A DNA stretch of 64,000 nt, taken from positions 1,550,001-1,614,000 of the forward strand of contig NZ_CP031093.1 in the NCBI RefSeq assembly GCF_004851605.1. The letters run 5' to 3'. The notes beneath the pieces are model-generated. The model was not told the origin of the DNA and did not search any database. It saw only the letters and a program-made list of their open reading frames with translations. Numbering within the stretch: the first letter of the stretch is position 1; each line of letters opens with the position of its first letter. Source of the DNA: Hydrocarboniclastica marina. Lineage in GTDB: Bacteria; Pseudomonadota; Gammaproteobacteria; Pseudomonadales; Oleiphilaceae. Below are positions 53,606 to 62,722 of the stretch, in pieces. The position numbers and the translations under genes were made by a program.

Positions 53606-55870
53606 ATGAATATTTTCAAGAAGAATATCTGGCTGTTGTTTCTGCTCCTGGTGATAACCAGCGTTACTTTGCTGGGCGCGCGTTCCGCGTCGCGATGGCA
53701 TGAGATGGCTGCCCACTACGAACTCAGCCAGAAAGGGCTGGTGAAGCAATGGTTCGCTAGCTGGTCCGCGCTCCTGGAACAGCACGAAGCTATCATTACG
53801 CTCATTGGTTACGACATCATCGAACGCTACGACCGCGAACCAGCCGATGTCCAGGCCCGGCTTGATGAGTTGATGGAACTCAACCCCGAGCTGTTCTCCG
53901 GTTTCGCCCTGGTCTCTCCCACGGGCGAAGTGCTTGAATTAACGTCCAACCTCGAAAGCGACAACCTGCCCAATCTTCTGAGCCTGCCTCACACCCGGGA
54001 TTCCTTCGCTTTTGCACTCGTCACGGACAGAATGGTTCTTGGCCGAACGTACTACGCGCCGCGTCTGGTTGTGCCAGCGCGCAAAGCCATACGTGATGAG
54101 GATGGGCGCGTGCTCGGGGTGATGACCGGGGCTCTGAGCGTGCATGCCAAGAAGGGGTTTTTCGGGCGAAAATCGGTGCTTGGGCCATTCAATCAGGTGA
54201 CCATACTGCGCAGTCGCGACCGCTACATCCAGTACGCGACCAATGGTCAGGCGATCAGTCAGTTTCATAGCCGGCAAATGGAGCCAGCGGCGTATCAAAA
54301 TCTTATGCTGGCGCTTGAGTCTGCTGCAGAGGGCGACCCGACGAATTTGGACGCGGCCTACGAGCCCATAGTCTTTCGGCGCAATACGCATACAGAGCGA
54401 GGTTATGTTCGTGGCGTGGCGCTTTATCATCCTCGGTATGAATTCTGGCTGATCTCGGAAATAGAGGAGCAGCACCTGGTTGGCCAGTTCCGTCGGGTTC
54501 TTGCATCGTACCTCGTCATCATGCTGGCGTTCCTGACCGGCATGTACCTGCTGTTCAGATACATCGATAACGTCGACAAAAAACGCCGGCGAGAGCTTGA
54601 ATTCCAGGCGAACCACGATGCACTGACCCAGCTGCCCAATCGGAACTTTTTGCTGAAGAGCTTCCTGGAGTGGAAACAAGAAAGGTCGGAGTTTTCGCTG
54701 CTGTTTGTTGATCTGGATAACTTCAAAGGCATAAACGATAACTTCGGCCACAGCGTCGGTGACCGGATTCTGGTTGAGCTGGCACGACGATTTCTGGCCC
54801 TGGCAGGCAACCAGGAGCTGGTGGTGCGACACGGCGGCGATGAATTTGTTTTTCTGACGACGGGGAATTCGTTGGATGAAAATGAGAAGCGGTTGTCGCG
54901 GCTGATATACGAGGCCTGCGAAACCGTACCTGTATCTGAGCGGCACTTTTCCCCTGGCTGTAGCATCGGTATTGCCCGGTTACCGCACCATGGCACCGAG
55001 CTGGATGAGTTGCTCAGAGCGGCTGACATAGCGATGTACGAGGCCAAGAAAAAGCGCAACAGCGTCTGCTTGTTCCAGCCGCATCTCGAGATGCATTACC
55101 TGCGACAAATGCAGATAGAACAGTTTCTACGCGGCGCGGAGAAACGTGGAGAAATCTACCTGAGCTATCAGCCGCAGGTGGACGCTGCCGGAAATCTTTT
55201 TGGCGTCGAGGCCCTGGCGCGCTGGCAGAGCCCGGAGCTTGGCATTGTCGCGCCAGACCAGTTTATTGGCGTGGCCGAGAGTTCGGGGCAGATGGGCCCG
55301 CTGGGGGCCTACATTATCGACCTGGCGTTAAGCGAAATCTGCGGATTACGCCACCGCTGCGGCCTGGACTTCCGATTGTCGATTAATATTTCGGTCCGCC
55401 AGTTTGCGGATGATACATTCGTGCGGAATCTAATCTTTAAAGTCCAAGAGAGCGGGATTCCGTTTGGCCGGCTGTGTCTTGAAGTCACCGAAAATCTGGT
55501 CATTGAAGACCTGCAACGGGTCCAGGGAATGCTGGGCGAATTCCATGATGCAGGTATTAAGATTGCGCTGGATGACTTCGGTAAAGGCTATTCGTCGTTG
55601 AGCATCCTGCGGCACCTGCCGCTGGACGAAATCAAAATCGACAAGAGTTTCATCGATGACATTGTGACTGATGAAACCGCGCTAAAAATGGTCCAGAACA
55701 TCATCGCAATAGGCCACAACCACGGGATGGCCGTGCTGGCCGAAGGGGTAGAAACTTCAGAGCAACTGCAGATTCTCAAGCATTGCGGCTGTGATTACTT
55801 TCAGGGCTACTATTTTTCGAAACCCATCTCGGCCACTTCGCTCGAGGCCTTTGTCAGCCAGGATCATTGA
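53606..55870 (+). CDS. Membrane-bound GGDEF-EAL cyclic-di-GMP protein
   Basis: 754 residues. One membrane helix (about 7-24), a periplasmic Cache-like sensor region (25-300), and a second helix (about 304-322) lead to a GGDEF domain (about 340-495, intact HGGDEF) and an EAL domain (505-750, intact VEALARW, ENLVIED, DDFGKGYSSL and EGVET motifs). Both cyclase and phosphodiesterase sites look active. The inhibitory RxxD site before GGDEF is degenerate (GNQE at that place), so product inhibition is probably lost. Small-molecule or redox input is likely. The gene stands alone, convergent with the tRNA gene. Confidence 0.92.
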   Translation: MNIFKKNIWLLFLLLVITSVTLLGARSASRWHEMAAHYELSQKGLVKQWFASWSALLEQHEAIITLIGYDIIERYDREPADVQARLDELMELNPELFSGFALVSPTGEVLELTSNLESDNLPNLLSLPHTRDSFAFALVTDRMVLGRTYYAPRLVVPARKAIRDEDGRVLGVMTGALSVHAKKGFFGRKSVLGPFNQVTILRSRDRYIQYATNGQAISQFHSRQMEPAAYQNLMLALESAAEGDPTNLDAAYEPIVFRRNTHTERGYVRGVALYHPRYEFWLISEIEEQHLVGQFRRVLASYLVIMLAFLTGMYLLFRYIDNVDKKRRRELEFQANHDALTQLPNRNFLLKSFLEWKQERSEFSLLFVDLDNFKGINDNFGHSVGDRILVELARRFLALAGNQELVVRHGGDEFVFLTTGNSLDENEKRLSRLIYEACETVPVSERHFSPGCSIGIARLPHHGTELDELLRAADIAMYEAKKKRNSVCLFQPHLEMHYLRQMQIEQFLRGAEKRGEIYLSYQPQVDAAGNLFGVEALARWQSPELGIVAPDQFIGVAESSGQMGPLGAYIIDLALSEICGLRHRCGLDFRLSINISVRQFADDTFVRNLIFKVQESGIPFGRLCLEVTENLVIEDLQRVQGMLGEFHDAGIKIALDDFGKGYSSLSILRHLPLDEIKIDKSFIDDIVTDETALKMVQNIIAIGHNHGMAVLAEGVETSEQLQILKHCGCDYFQGYYFSKPISATSLEAFVSQDH

Positions 55871-56003
55871 TCAGCGGTGCACCTTGGACGCTCGATTACT
55901 GAGCCTGGCAACATAGCCCGTAAAGCCGGTAATGAAGAGCGAACGCCGTCGGGGTACACCGACGTCAGCAATCTCGACGTGAACAATACAGGCGGGGGAA
56001 GAG

Positions 56004-56080
56004 TGGTGCCCTTGGCAGGATTCGAACCTGCGACCTGCCCCTTAGGAGGGGGCTGCTCTATCCAGCTGAGCTACAAAGGC
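56004..56080 (-). tRNA. tRNA-Arg (anticodon CCU)
   Basis: The minus strand folds as a cloverleaf. Acceptor GCCTTTG (from 56080) pairs with CAAGGGC (one G-U). The D arm is GCTCAGCTGGATAGAGC. The anticodon stem GCCCC/GGGGC encloses the loop CTCCTAA with anticodon CCT, read as CCU. The T arm is GCAGG-TTCGAAT-CCTGC. The discriminator A and an encoded CCA end at 56004. It decodes AGG. Such tRNA genes are common integration sites, but no integrase or flanking repeat is seen here. Confidence 0.96.
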
Positions 56081-56146
56081 ACGAAGGGATGAAATGGTAA
56101 TGAGTTGGCGCGTACAGGGCAAGTCTCGAGAGTGGTTTAGGCCCGA

Positions 56147-56875
56147 ATGCGTGGAAGTCAGCCGCTTCTGGGGTTACTGGACAGGTCGAAACCGGTGAAA
56201 ATCGACATTGTCATGCCGGTTCTCAACGAAGCCGAAGTAATAACGCAGTCGCTTGAGCGGCTTCAGTCTCTACGCGTGCGCGGGCATCGCGTAATCCTGG
56301 TGGACGGTGGAAGCCGCGACGCCACGCTGGCGAACAGTGCAGGCCTGGTTGACGAGGTTCGCGTTTCGGCTGCCGGGCGTGCGCTGCAGATGAACGAAGG
56401 CGCTCGTGCACAGAGTGGGGATGTGTTGCTATTTTTGCACGCCGACACGCGTCTGCCGGCGGATGCCGAAGCCGCGTTAGAGGCTTTTTATGGCTCAGCA
56501 CGTGATTGGGGCCGGTTCGATGTTCGGCTAAGCGGCCGCCGGCCGGAACTGCGAATGATCGAGCGAATGATGTCGTGGCGCTCCCGTTTAACGGGGATCG
56601 CCACGGGCGATCAGGCCATGTTCGTGCGGCGCCAGACACTCGTCAGCGTTGGCGGATTTCCAGAGATACCGTTGATGGAAGACGTTGAACTGAGCAAGCG
56701 TCTACGCCAGCGCTCGCGCCCTTACTGTGTTTCTTCGCCTGTAATCACCAGCAGTCGTCGCTGGGAGCAGCACGGGGTCTGGCGCACAGTGATACTGATG
56801 TGGCGGCTGCGGTTTGACTACTGGCGCGGCACCCCTCCCGAGGAGTTGACGAAACGCTACTACCGCTCCGATTGA
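56147..56875 (+). CDS. Family 2 glycosyltransferase, rSAM/selenodomain-associated type 2 (TIGR04283-like)
   Basis: 242 residues from ATG 56147, or 226 from GTG 56195, which begins at MKIDIVMPVLNEAE and fits the family better. It is a GT-A fold with IDIVMPVLNEAEVI, ILVDGGSRDAT, LLFLHADTRLP (the DxD-like site) and the acceptor region FPEIPLMEDVELSKRLR. This is the pattern of the TIGR04283 group, often called arsenosugar biosynthesis glycosyltransferase. The next gene is of the companion TIGR04282 group, 37 bases on, so both act in one pathway. No arsM or radical SAM gene is in the window, so the product cannot be named. Confidence 0.85.
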   Translation: MRGSQPLLGLLDRSKPVKIDIVMPVLNEAEVITQSLERLQSLRVRGHRVILVDGGSRDATLANSAGLVDEVRVSAAGRALQMNEGARAQSGDVLLFLHADTRLPADAEAALEAFYGSARDWGRFDVRLSGRRPELRMIERMMSWRSRLTGIATGDQAMFVRRQTLVSVGGFPEIPLMEDVELSKRLRQRSRPYCVSSPVITSSRRWEQHGVWRTVILMWRLRFDYWRGTPPEELTKRYYRSD

Positions 56876-56912
56876 GCCGCTTTCACCATCCATTAGAAGA
56901 GTCCCCGCAAAT

Positions 56913-57551
56913 ATGACCTCGACGTCGGCAACGAGCACGCTCGTGATCCAATTCTGCAAATGGCCAGCAGCAGGCAACGTCAAGACGCGGCTCATCCCGG
57001 CACTGGGCGAGCAAGGCGCCGTTGATGCCCACCTAGCGCTGAGCACCGCTGTACTCGAGAATCTATTGGTCGCAGGCTTTCCCGTGGAGCTTTGGTGGGA
57101 TCGCGCGCCCGATGACTTGCAATATGCTGAGTCGTCTCGACTATTCGACCTGCTGAAGCAGAATGGCGTTAAGGAACAGGTTCAGTGCGAAGGAAACCTT
57201 GGGCAGCGGATGTCCGGTGCCCTGCGGGACGGGCTTGAACGTGTGGAGCGGGTGATCATCGTTGGCAGCGATTGCCCCGCGGTACAGGGGGAATACGTCC
57301 GAAAAGCTGCCGCAGCGTTGGAGAAAACCGATGTTGTGTTGGGCCCGGCGGAAGACGGGGGCTATGTACTGATTGGGGTAAGGAACTTAGAGAGCAGAAT
57401 GTTTGATGGAGTGGAGTGGGGAACTGATAAGGTTTTGCTGCAGACGGCACAGCGTGCTGAAGAGGTTGGGCTGACAGTCGGGCGACTGAATACGCTATGG
57501 GACGTTGATGAGGTGGAGGATTGGGATCGGTTTCAGCTAGGACGAAGCTGA
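56913..57551 (+). CDS. DUF2064 nucleotidyl/glycosyl transferase (TIGR04282-like)
   Basis: 212 residues of the DUF2064 family. Key features are FCKWPAAGNVKTRLIPALG at the N-terminus (the K-P-x-x-G-x-x-K-T-R-L motif of MobA/CofC-like transferases), VIIVGSDCPAVQGEYV, and GPAEDGGYVLIGVR. It pairs with the upstream glycosyltransferase in many genomes as the rSAM/selenodomain-associated transferases 1 and 2. The short gap and the terminator behind it define a two-gene operon. Confidence 0.87.
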   Translation: MTSTSATSTLVIQFCKWPAAGNVKTRLIPALGEQGAVDAHLALSTAVLENLLVAGFPVELWWDRAPDDLQYAESSRLFDLLKQNGVKEQVQCEGNLGQRMSGALRDGLERVERVIIVGSDCPAVQGEYVRKAAAALEKTDVVLGPAEDGGYVLIGVRNLESRMFDGVEWGTDKVLLQTAQRAEEVGLTVGRLNTLWDVDEVEDWDRFQLGRS

Positions 57552-57580
57552 TTGGCCCAGCAAGGTCCTCGATCTTAAAG

Positions 57581-57607
57581 AAAGCCCCGCGAAGTTCGCG
57601 GGGCTTT
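57581..57607. terminator. Bidirectional terminator between DUF2064 and lipase genes
   Basis: AAAGCCCCGCG-AAGTT-CGCGGGGCTTT, an 11-bp perfect stem with A/T ends on both strands. It serves both convergent units. Confidence 0.93.
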
Positions 57608-57632
57608 GATTGCATTACAAAGCTTTAAATCT

Positions 57633-60623
57633 CTAGTCCATCTGGATGATTTCGGAAGGCTGGGGATCCGAGATGATGATCACATCAGCTTGGTTCATGT
57701 ACGCGTTCTGTCCGATCATTTCCGCGAAAACGCGCTCTTCTAGGTCGCCTCCCTCGGGCAATACGGGCGTCCGGTGCGTTCCCGCTATATAGCGCGTGAT
57801 GGCGGCCGGGTTGACGTTAAGGTCAATTGGCGCCGTTGCGGTCGTAACTGCGGTTGCATTAAGCATCTCCGCCAACGGCTGTGTGCCGGACAGGTAAGCC
57901 TTGAACGCTGCTCCTAAAGGATCTACTTCAGCTTCGTTAGGGATGACCTGATCGCCGTTAACTTGGGACAGCAACACCTTCGAGTCGGATGCAACCAGGT
58001 TATCCGCGAAGTTGATCGGATCCGCTGAGTCGAGAGCCGCCTGATTCACATTAAAGAATGTCTCAAGTTCTGCATCACCCTGCTGAAGTCCGGTAGCTGC
58101 CAAGCCTCCCAAAATCCGTGGGGCGAAGGTTGGGGAGTTTTCAAGCAAACGTACAATGCCTGCGCCTGGTGTCAGTAAATGCGTATGACTGATTGATGGG
58201 CCCTTTTCGTTGGCAACAGCCACAAACGGAGCGCCAACGAGCGCGCCGAGTGAATGTCCGGTGAAGTTGACGTTGCTGTTATCAATATCCGCCGCAGCAC
58301 CGCCAGCAAAACTCAGATTTCCCAGAGACGCACGAATATTCAGCAAGTCTACCACTGCCTGACGATTCTTATCGCGGCTGTTGGTAAAGTTGGTCAGGTT
58401 AATAAACAGGGAGCCTGATTCCCCTACGGCGTTGGACTCATCGAAGTTCATTGGGGTTGGGGTGTTTTGTGCGCTTGCCGTGAAGTTAAAGTGTCGCTCG
58501 TAGTCCGTGGGTGCGATGCCAGGAACTACACTGCCCGCGTTCTCGACGGTGTTCTCAAAGGAGGTGAGACCACGGACCGCAGCGTCTAGTTGTGGGTTCC
58601 CTGTGCCCGAAGTCAATGCGGCTCCGATGGTACCCTTGATCTGCGTGTCTTCGGCCTCGCTGATGCCGTCAGAAGCGTTGATAGCGCCGGCCGTAGTCAA
58701 AATCTGAGCCGTAGTCCCGTAGGCTAGTTGGCCCGCAATCAGCGCATCAATATTTGCTTCAGTCGGCTCTGGTAGTCCTTGTTCCGCGCCGGCCGTTAGT
58801 AACCTTTTTGCAAGTTCCCGTTGCTCTTCGGTGGAGAACGGGGCGATTCCGTGAACGGGCTGGTCAATGACGATAACTGCAGCCTGGGTGTTCAGTGCCA
58901 GTTGGCTGCCGAAGGTCAGTGAAGCGCTGCGGTCAGCGGTAATGCCATGGGCGTAAATGGTCGCTGGTAGTGTACCGCTATCGAGCAATGCAGCATTGTT
59001 CGGATAGAAAACCATTACCGGAACGCGAACCTTCGCCGTTTCCTTGGGGAATGGGAAACGGTAGTTTACAACTTTACTGTTGGTCGGATCAGACTGGCCG
59101 AAATTGACCCCAAGCTGATTGCCGATCTGCGCGGCAAGCGTAGCGTCTGCCTCCCAGCTTTTGGTGTTTATAACGCTACCCGCCGATGCCGTGTTTGCTG
59201 AAGGCACGCTCAGGTAATAAGGCAGCTCGATGGTCCCCTGAACCAAATTGATTTCGCCGAAGTTAATGCCGACCTGGCTCGTGACAGCCGATACGAGAGT
59301 AACGTCTTGCGGTGCCCCGAAAGTAGCAGTCGAGCTGCGGTCAGCCGCAGAGGGTACGGTCGCAGGATTGGCCGGATTTGAGTTAGCTATTTTTAGTCCG
59401 ACACCAGCGCAGCTGATTGTGATATCTGTACAACCACCCATTGCCGCGGCGCCAAAAACGCCAGCTTCTGTCAGAGCAGTCGCTGTTGGCGTGCTCGCAA
59501 AGTGGGCGACAGCACCATCGGCCGCGGCTTTAAGCGTGTCGTAGCTCGCGTCCGGGTTATTTTTGAGCGTGGCTTCGACGGCGCCGAAGCGCAGCGCGCC
59601 TGTTAGCGTCTCGGCAAAATAGGTCGCTGGATCGGCGATGTAGGCGAGAACGCGCTCATCGTTAGAAGTGGTAAAGCTATAGCTCAAGGTGATATCGGAG
59701 GCGCTTAGTTTGCTCTCCCCACGAGCCGAATTGGTAACCTGAAAGTAGGCGGCCGCGGTCGGCTCCCAGAAACCGTTTATCAGGCGGCGAACAGGTGCCA
59801 GGCCCTTGTTTATGATCGGCGCATCCGGACCGTTTAGCGTCAGGTTTGAGTAGGTCGGGGAAGCCACGATCGGGTCGCCATTGATGTCGAGCACTTCATC
59901 GGTCACTGCCACAACGTAACGCGTGAACGGCTCAAGTGGCCTGGTCGGGTTGATCCGGATGGCAGAGTCTCCGCTCAGAGTGACGACTTCTGCTTCATAG
60001 GCCGGGGCCATCGCCAGCGCTGCGAGCTGCTCAGCCGCAGCGGTACCAGCTGCGACCAATTCAGCGCTGGGGGTTTGTCCTGCTTCTAGCGTGGCTTTCA
60101 GTTTGGCGGCAGTAGCGGCCGCTACCGCGACAGGGACAGTAGGCGGCTCACCAGCAGATAGGCCTCTCACTGGATCTCCACTTGCATAGTCCAGTTCGAT
60201 CAAGAACACATTCTGGTTGGGGTTTGGTACGGGTGAGCCGTCGACCATGAGGAAAGCACGCGCATCAACTGTTGATGCATCTATTTCGCCGTCGAACTGG
60301 ACAACAGGCGGCGCTACCGTCGATGCGCCGCTTAGTTGATTCAGTGCTTCTGTGACCGGGTTAGGGTCACCTGTAACGATCTGGAATGACCCGTCTGCCT
60401 CATTAACAGCGGTGTCCGCGTTGTCGCTGCGGAAGTTAAGATCGCTCGGAATCGGCAAAGCGCCCGTCAGAGGATTGAAAAGGGGCCAGGTCTTGCCGGA
60501 ATAGCGTTCACTCGAAATCTTGTAATCAGGATCCGCATTCTTGCTTGAGCTGCCATCGTCGAAACAGCCGGTGAGGGCTATGGACGAAGCCACGGCAAGG
60601 CTAATGAGCGTTTTATTAGGCAT
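57633..60623 (-). CDS. VolA/Pla-1-type surface lipoprotein lipase
   Basis: 996 residues. The N-terminal signal ends in the lipobox LTGC (Cys20), with Phe at +2, suggesting outer-membrane lipidation. The N-terminal beta-rich region (40-340, FNPLTGALPIPSDLNF and the FTRYVVAVTDEV fibronectin-like repeat) and a C-terminal alpha/beta hydrolase with nucleophile Ser791 in NFTGHSLGALVGAP match the VolA/Pla-1/cef lipase group. VolA frees fatty acids from external lysophospholipid. The protein is longer than the Vibrio protein; there are Ala/Thr-rich stretches around 160-210 and 345-400 that may be extra. AAGAAGG precedes the start. The oxyanion residues lie near YAHGITADRS. Confidence 0.88.
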   Translation of the reverse strand: MPNKTLISLAVASSIALTGCFDDGSSSKNADPDYKISSERYSGKTWPLFNPLTGALPIPSDLNFRSDNADTAVNEADGSFQIVTGDPNPVTEALNQLSGASTVAPPVVQFDGEIDASTVDARAFLMVDGSPVPNPNQNVFLIELDYASGDPVRGLSAGEPPTVPVAVAAATAAKLKATLEAGQTPSAELVAAGTAAAEQLAALAMAPAYEAEVVTLSGDSAIRINPTRPLEPFTRYVVAVTDEVLDINGDPIVASPTYSNLTLNGPDAPIINKGLAPVRRLINGFWEPTAAAYFQVTNSARGESKLSASDITLSYSFTTSNDERVLAYIADPATYFAETLTGALRFGAVEATLKNNPDASYDTLKAAADGAVAHFASTPTATALTEAGVFGAAAMGGCTDITISCAGVGLKIANSNPANPATVPSAADRSSTATFGAPQDVTLVSAVTSQVGINFGEINLVQGTIELPYYLSVPSANTASAGSVINTKSWEADATLAAQIGNQLGVNFGQSDPTNSKVVNYRFPFPKETAKVRVPVMVFYPNNAALLDSGTLPATIYAHGITADRSASLTFGSQLALNTQAAVIVIDQPVHGIAPFSTEEQRELAKRLLTAGAEQGLPEPTEANIDALIAGQLAYGTTAQILTTAGAINASDGISEAEDTQIKGTIGAALTSGTGNPQLDAAVRGLTSFENTVENAGSVVPGIAPTDYERHFNFTASAQNTPTPMNFDESNAVGESGSLFINLTNFTNSRDKNRQAVVDLLNIRASLGNLSFAGGAAADIDNSNVNFTGHSLGALVGAPFVAVANEKGPSISHTHLLTPGAGIVRLLENSPTFAPRILGGLAATGLQQGDAELETFFNVNQAALDSADPINFADNLVASDSKVLLSQVNGDQVIPNEAEVDPLGAAFKAYLSGTQPLAEMLNATAVTTATAPIDLNVNPAAITRYIAGTHRTPVLPEGGDLEERVFAEMIGQNAYMNQADVIIISDPQPSEIIQMD

Positions 60624-61207
60624 ATGTGGGACCTTCTTTCCTTCTTTTTATGATTAAGGCTGTGGGAGGCCTGTTTTTCTGTTTCTGAGCGCGATGGCTG
60701 CTCGGGTGGACCGGTATTTCAATCTTTGACTATAACGAAGCTGATGTCATGGATTCATCGCACTTTAGTGTGATTCTGGTGTGTAAACTGCTGGCGTCCT
60801 GAAAACGCCAGAGTTCAGGTACGGGACATTCTAAAAGTAGCCTTGGGCACGGACTTTGTCGAATTGAGCTCGTAGGCGCCGACTGAGCATGGCGCAGGAC
60901 CTCACCCGATCCCTTGAAAATCGGGTGCGTCGGTCGCGACTGACAGCGTCACCACTTGTACTGCGATTCAGTTTAATAAAGCCTCTGATCTTTGCATGTG
61001 ACTGGTTTTCCTGGTGTAAAGCCACCTGCGTTGCAGAACGGTTGATGTGGCGGGGCCATTTGAAACTGATTCGCGGTTTGGGATGAGGTAAACTCGCCGG
61101 GTTCGAGCGAACCGCTTCCGGCGTGGCCCGTTTGTCGGCACCCGCCCAGGAGAGTAGAAGTCCAAGTATTTTCCGCCTAACGCTTCCGCAGTGAGAGAGA
61201 CCAAACC
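60624..61207. other. 584-bp intergenic region between lipase and fumarase genes
   Basis: No gene is convincing here: the open frames present are short and lack family features. A stem-loop CTGGCGT-CCTGAAA-ACGCCAG lies at 60791-60811. A CAGTGAGAGAGACC ribosome-site region precedes the fumarase start. Long leader regions before both genes suggest regulation, but I cannot define the promoters. Confidence 0.5.
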
Positions 61208-62722
61208 ATGACGACGGTGATCCGACAGGATGATCTTATAGAGAGCGTGGCAGACGCTCTGCAGTTTATTTCCTATTACCATCCGGTGGATTTCATCAAG
61301 GCCGTACATCAGGCCTACGAACGGGAAGAGTCCGCAGCGGCAAAGGATGCCATGGCGCAGATCCTGATCAACTCCAGAATGTGCGCCCAGGGCCATCGGC
61401 CGATTTGCCAGGATACCGGCATTGTGACTGTTTTCGTGCAGGTCGGTATGGACGTCAGCTGGGACGCCACCATGAGCCTGGAAGACATGATCAACGAAGG
61501 CGTTCGCCGCGCTTATGGCCACCCCGACAACATCCTGCGGGCATCGGTGCTGGCTGACCCGGATGGCAAGCGCCAGAACACCAAGGACAACACGCCTGCT
61601 GTTATCCACTACAAGATTGTTCCGGGCAATACCGTTGACATCCATGTGGCAGCCAAAGGTGGTGGTTCGGAAGCCAAGTCCAAGTTTGCCATGCTCAACC
61701 CCTCCGATTCGGTTGTCGACTGGGTGCTGGATATGGTTCCCAAGATGGGTGCTGGCTGGTGCCCGCCAGGCATGCTGGGTATCGGTATCGGCGGCACGGC
61801 GGAAAAGGCCATGGAGTTGGCGAAGGAATCACTGCTCGAGCCGATCGACATCCAGGACCTGCAAGCTCGTGGAGCGAGCAACCGCGCGGAAGAGTTACGC
61901 CTGGAACTGTTCGAGAAGGTGAACGGGCTGGGCATTGGTGCCCAGGGCCTGGGTGGCCTTACCACCGTGCTGGATGTGAAGGTGAAGGATTACCCGACAC
62001 ACGCGGCCAACAAGCCCGTTGCGATCATTCCCAATTGCGCCGCCACACGTCACGCACACTTTGTCCTGAATGGCACGGGCCCCGCCTTGCAGACGCCGCC
62101 GAGCCTGGACGACTGGCCAGACATTACCTGGGAAGTGGGCGAGAGCGTACGGCGGGTGAACCTGGACACCGTGACCCAGGCGGAGATCCAGGAGTGGCAG
62201 CCTGGCGAGACCGTGCTGTTGTCAGGCAAGATGCTGACCGGTCGCGACGCTGCCCACAAGAAGATGGTCGACATGCTGAATAACGGCGAGAAGCTGCCCG
62301 TCGATCTCAAAGGTCGCTTCATCTACTACGTCGGGCCGGTAGACCCCATTCGCGACGAAGTCGTTGGGCCCGCCGGTCCGACCACGTCCACCCGTATGGA
62401 CAAGTTTACCCATCAGATGCTGGAAGAGACGGGGCTGATGGGCATGATCGGTAAAGCCGAGCGTGGCCCAGTGGCGATCGAGGCCATCCGCAAGTTCGGC
62501 GCGGTCTACCTCATGGCGGTTGGCGGCTCGGCCTATCTGGTGTCCAAGGCAATCAAGTCTTCCCGGGTCGTGGCATTCGAGGAGATGGGCATGGAAGCGA
62601 TCTACGAGTTCGAGGTGAAGGACATGCCGGTATCGGTCGCCGTCGACAGCCGTGGCGTGTCGGTGCATGAGACCGGACCCAAGCTCTGGAAGCAGAAGAT
62701 AATCGAGGCCGCATCCGTCTAG
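61208..62722 (+). CDS. Class I fumarate hydratase, [4Fe-4S] enzyme
   Basis: 504 residues, the FumA/FumB iron-sulfur class. It interconverts fumarate and malate in the TCA cycle. The three cluster cysteines are Cys67 (ICQDTGI), Cys185 (GWCPPGM) and Cys277 (PNCAATRHAHF), with the spacing of known class I enzymes. The N-terminal alpha domain and C-terminal beta domain (GKMLTGRDAAHKKM, YYVGPVDPIRDEVVGPAGPT) are both complete. The enzyme is oxygen-sensitive, so a class II enzyme may exist elsewhere. The gene stands alone, with a strong stem-loop downstream. Confidence 0.96.
   Translation: MTTVIRQDDLIESVADALQFISYYHPVDFIKAVHQAYEREESAAAKDAMAQILINSRMCAQGHRPICQDTGIVTVFVQVGMDVSWDATMSLEDMINEGVRRAYGHPDNILRASVLADPDGKRQNTKDNTPAVIHYKIVPGNTVDIHVAAKGGGSEAKSKFAMLNPSDSVVDWVLDMVPKMGAGWCPPGMLGIGIGGTAEKAMELAKESLLEPIDIQDLQARGASNRAEELRLELFEKVNGLGIGAQGLGGLTTVLDVKVKDYPTHAANKPVAIIPNCAATRHAHFVLNGTGPALQTPPSLDDWPDITWEVGESVRRVNLDTVTQAEIQEWQPGETVLLSGKMLTGRDAAHKKMVDMLNNGEKLPVDLKGRFIYYVGPVDPIRDEVVGPAGPTTSTRMDKFTHQMLEETGLMGMIGKAERGPVAIEAIRKFGAVYLMAVGGSAYLVSKAIKSSRVVAFEEMGMEAIYEFEVKDMPVSVAVDSRGVSVHETGPKLWKQKIIEAASV

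Noticed and set aside
56004-56080. tRNA-Arg as an integration site of a genomic island
   Set aside because: No integrase, no repeated tRNA 3' end within the window, and neighbouring genes look native.
55877-56092. 71-codon plus-strand frame ending in a [14 protein letters not shown]-type sequence
   Set aside because: It is the classic false protein from translating the antisense of a tRNA gene, here tRNA-Arg at 56004-56080.
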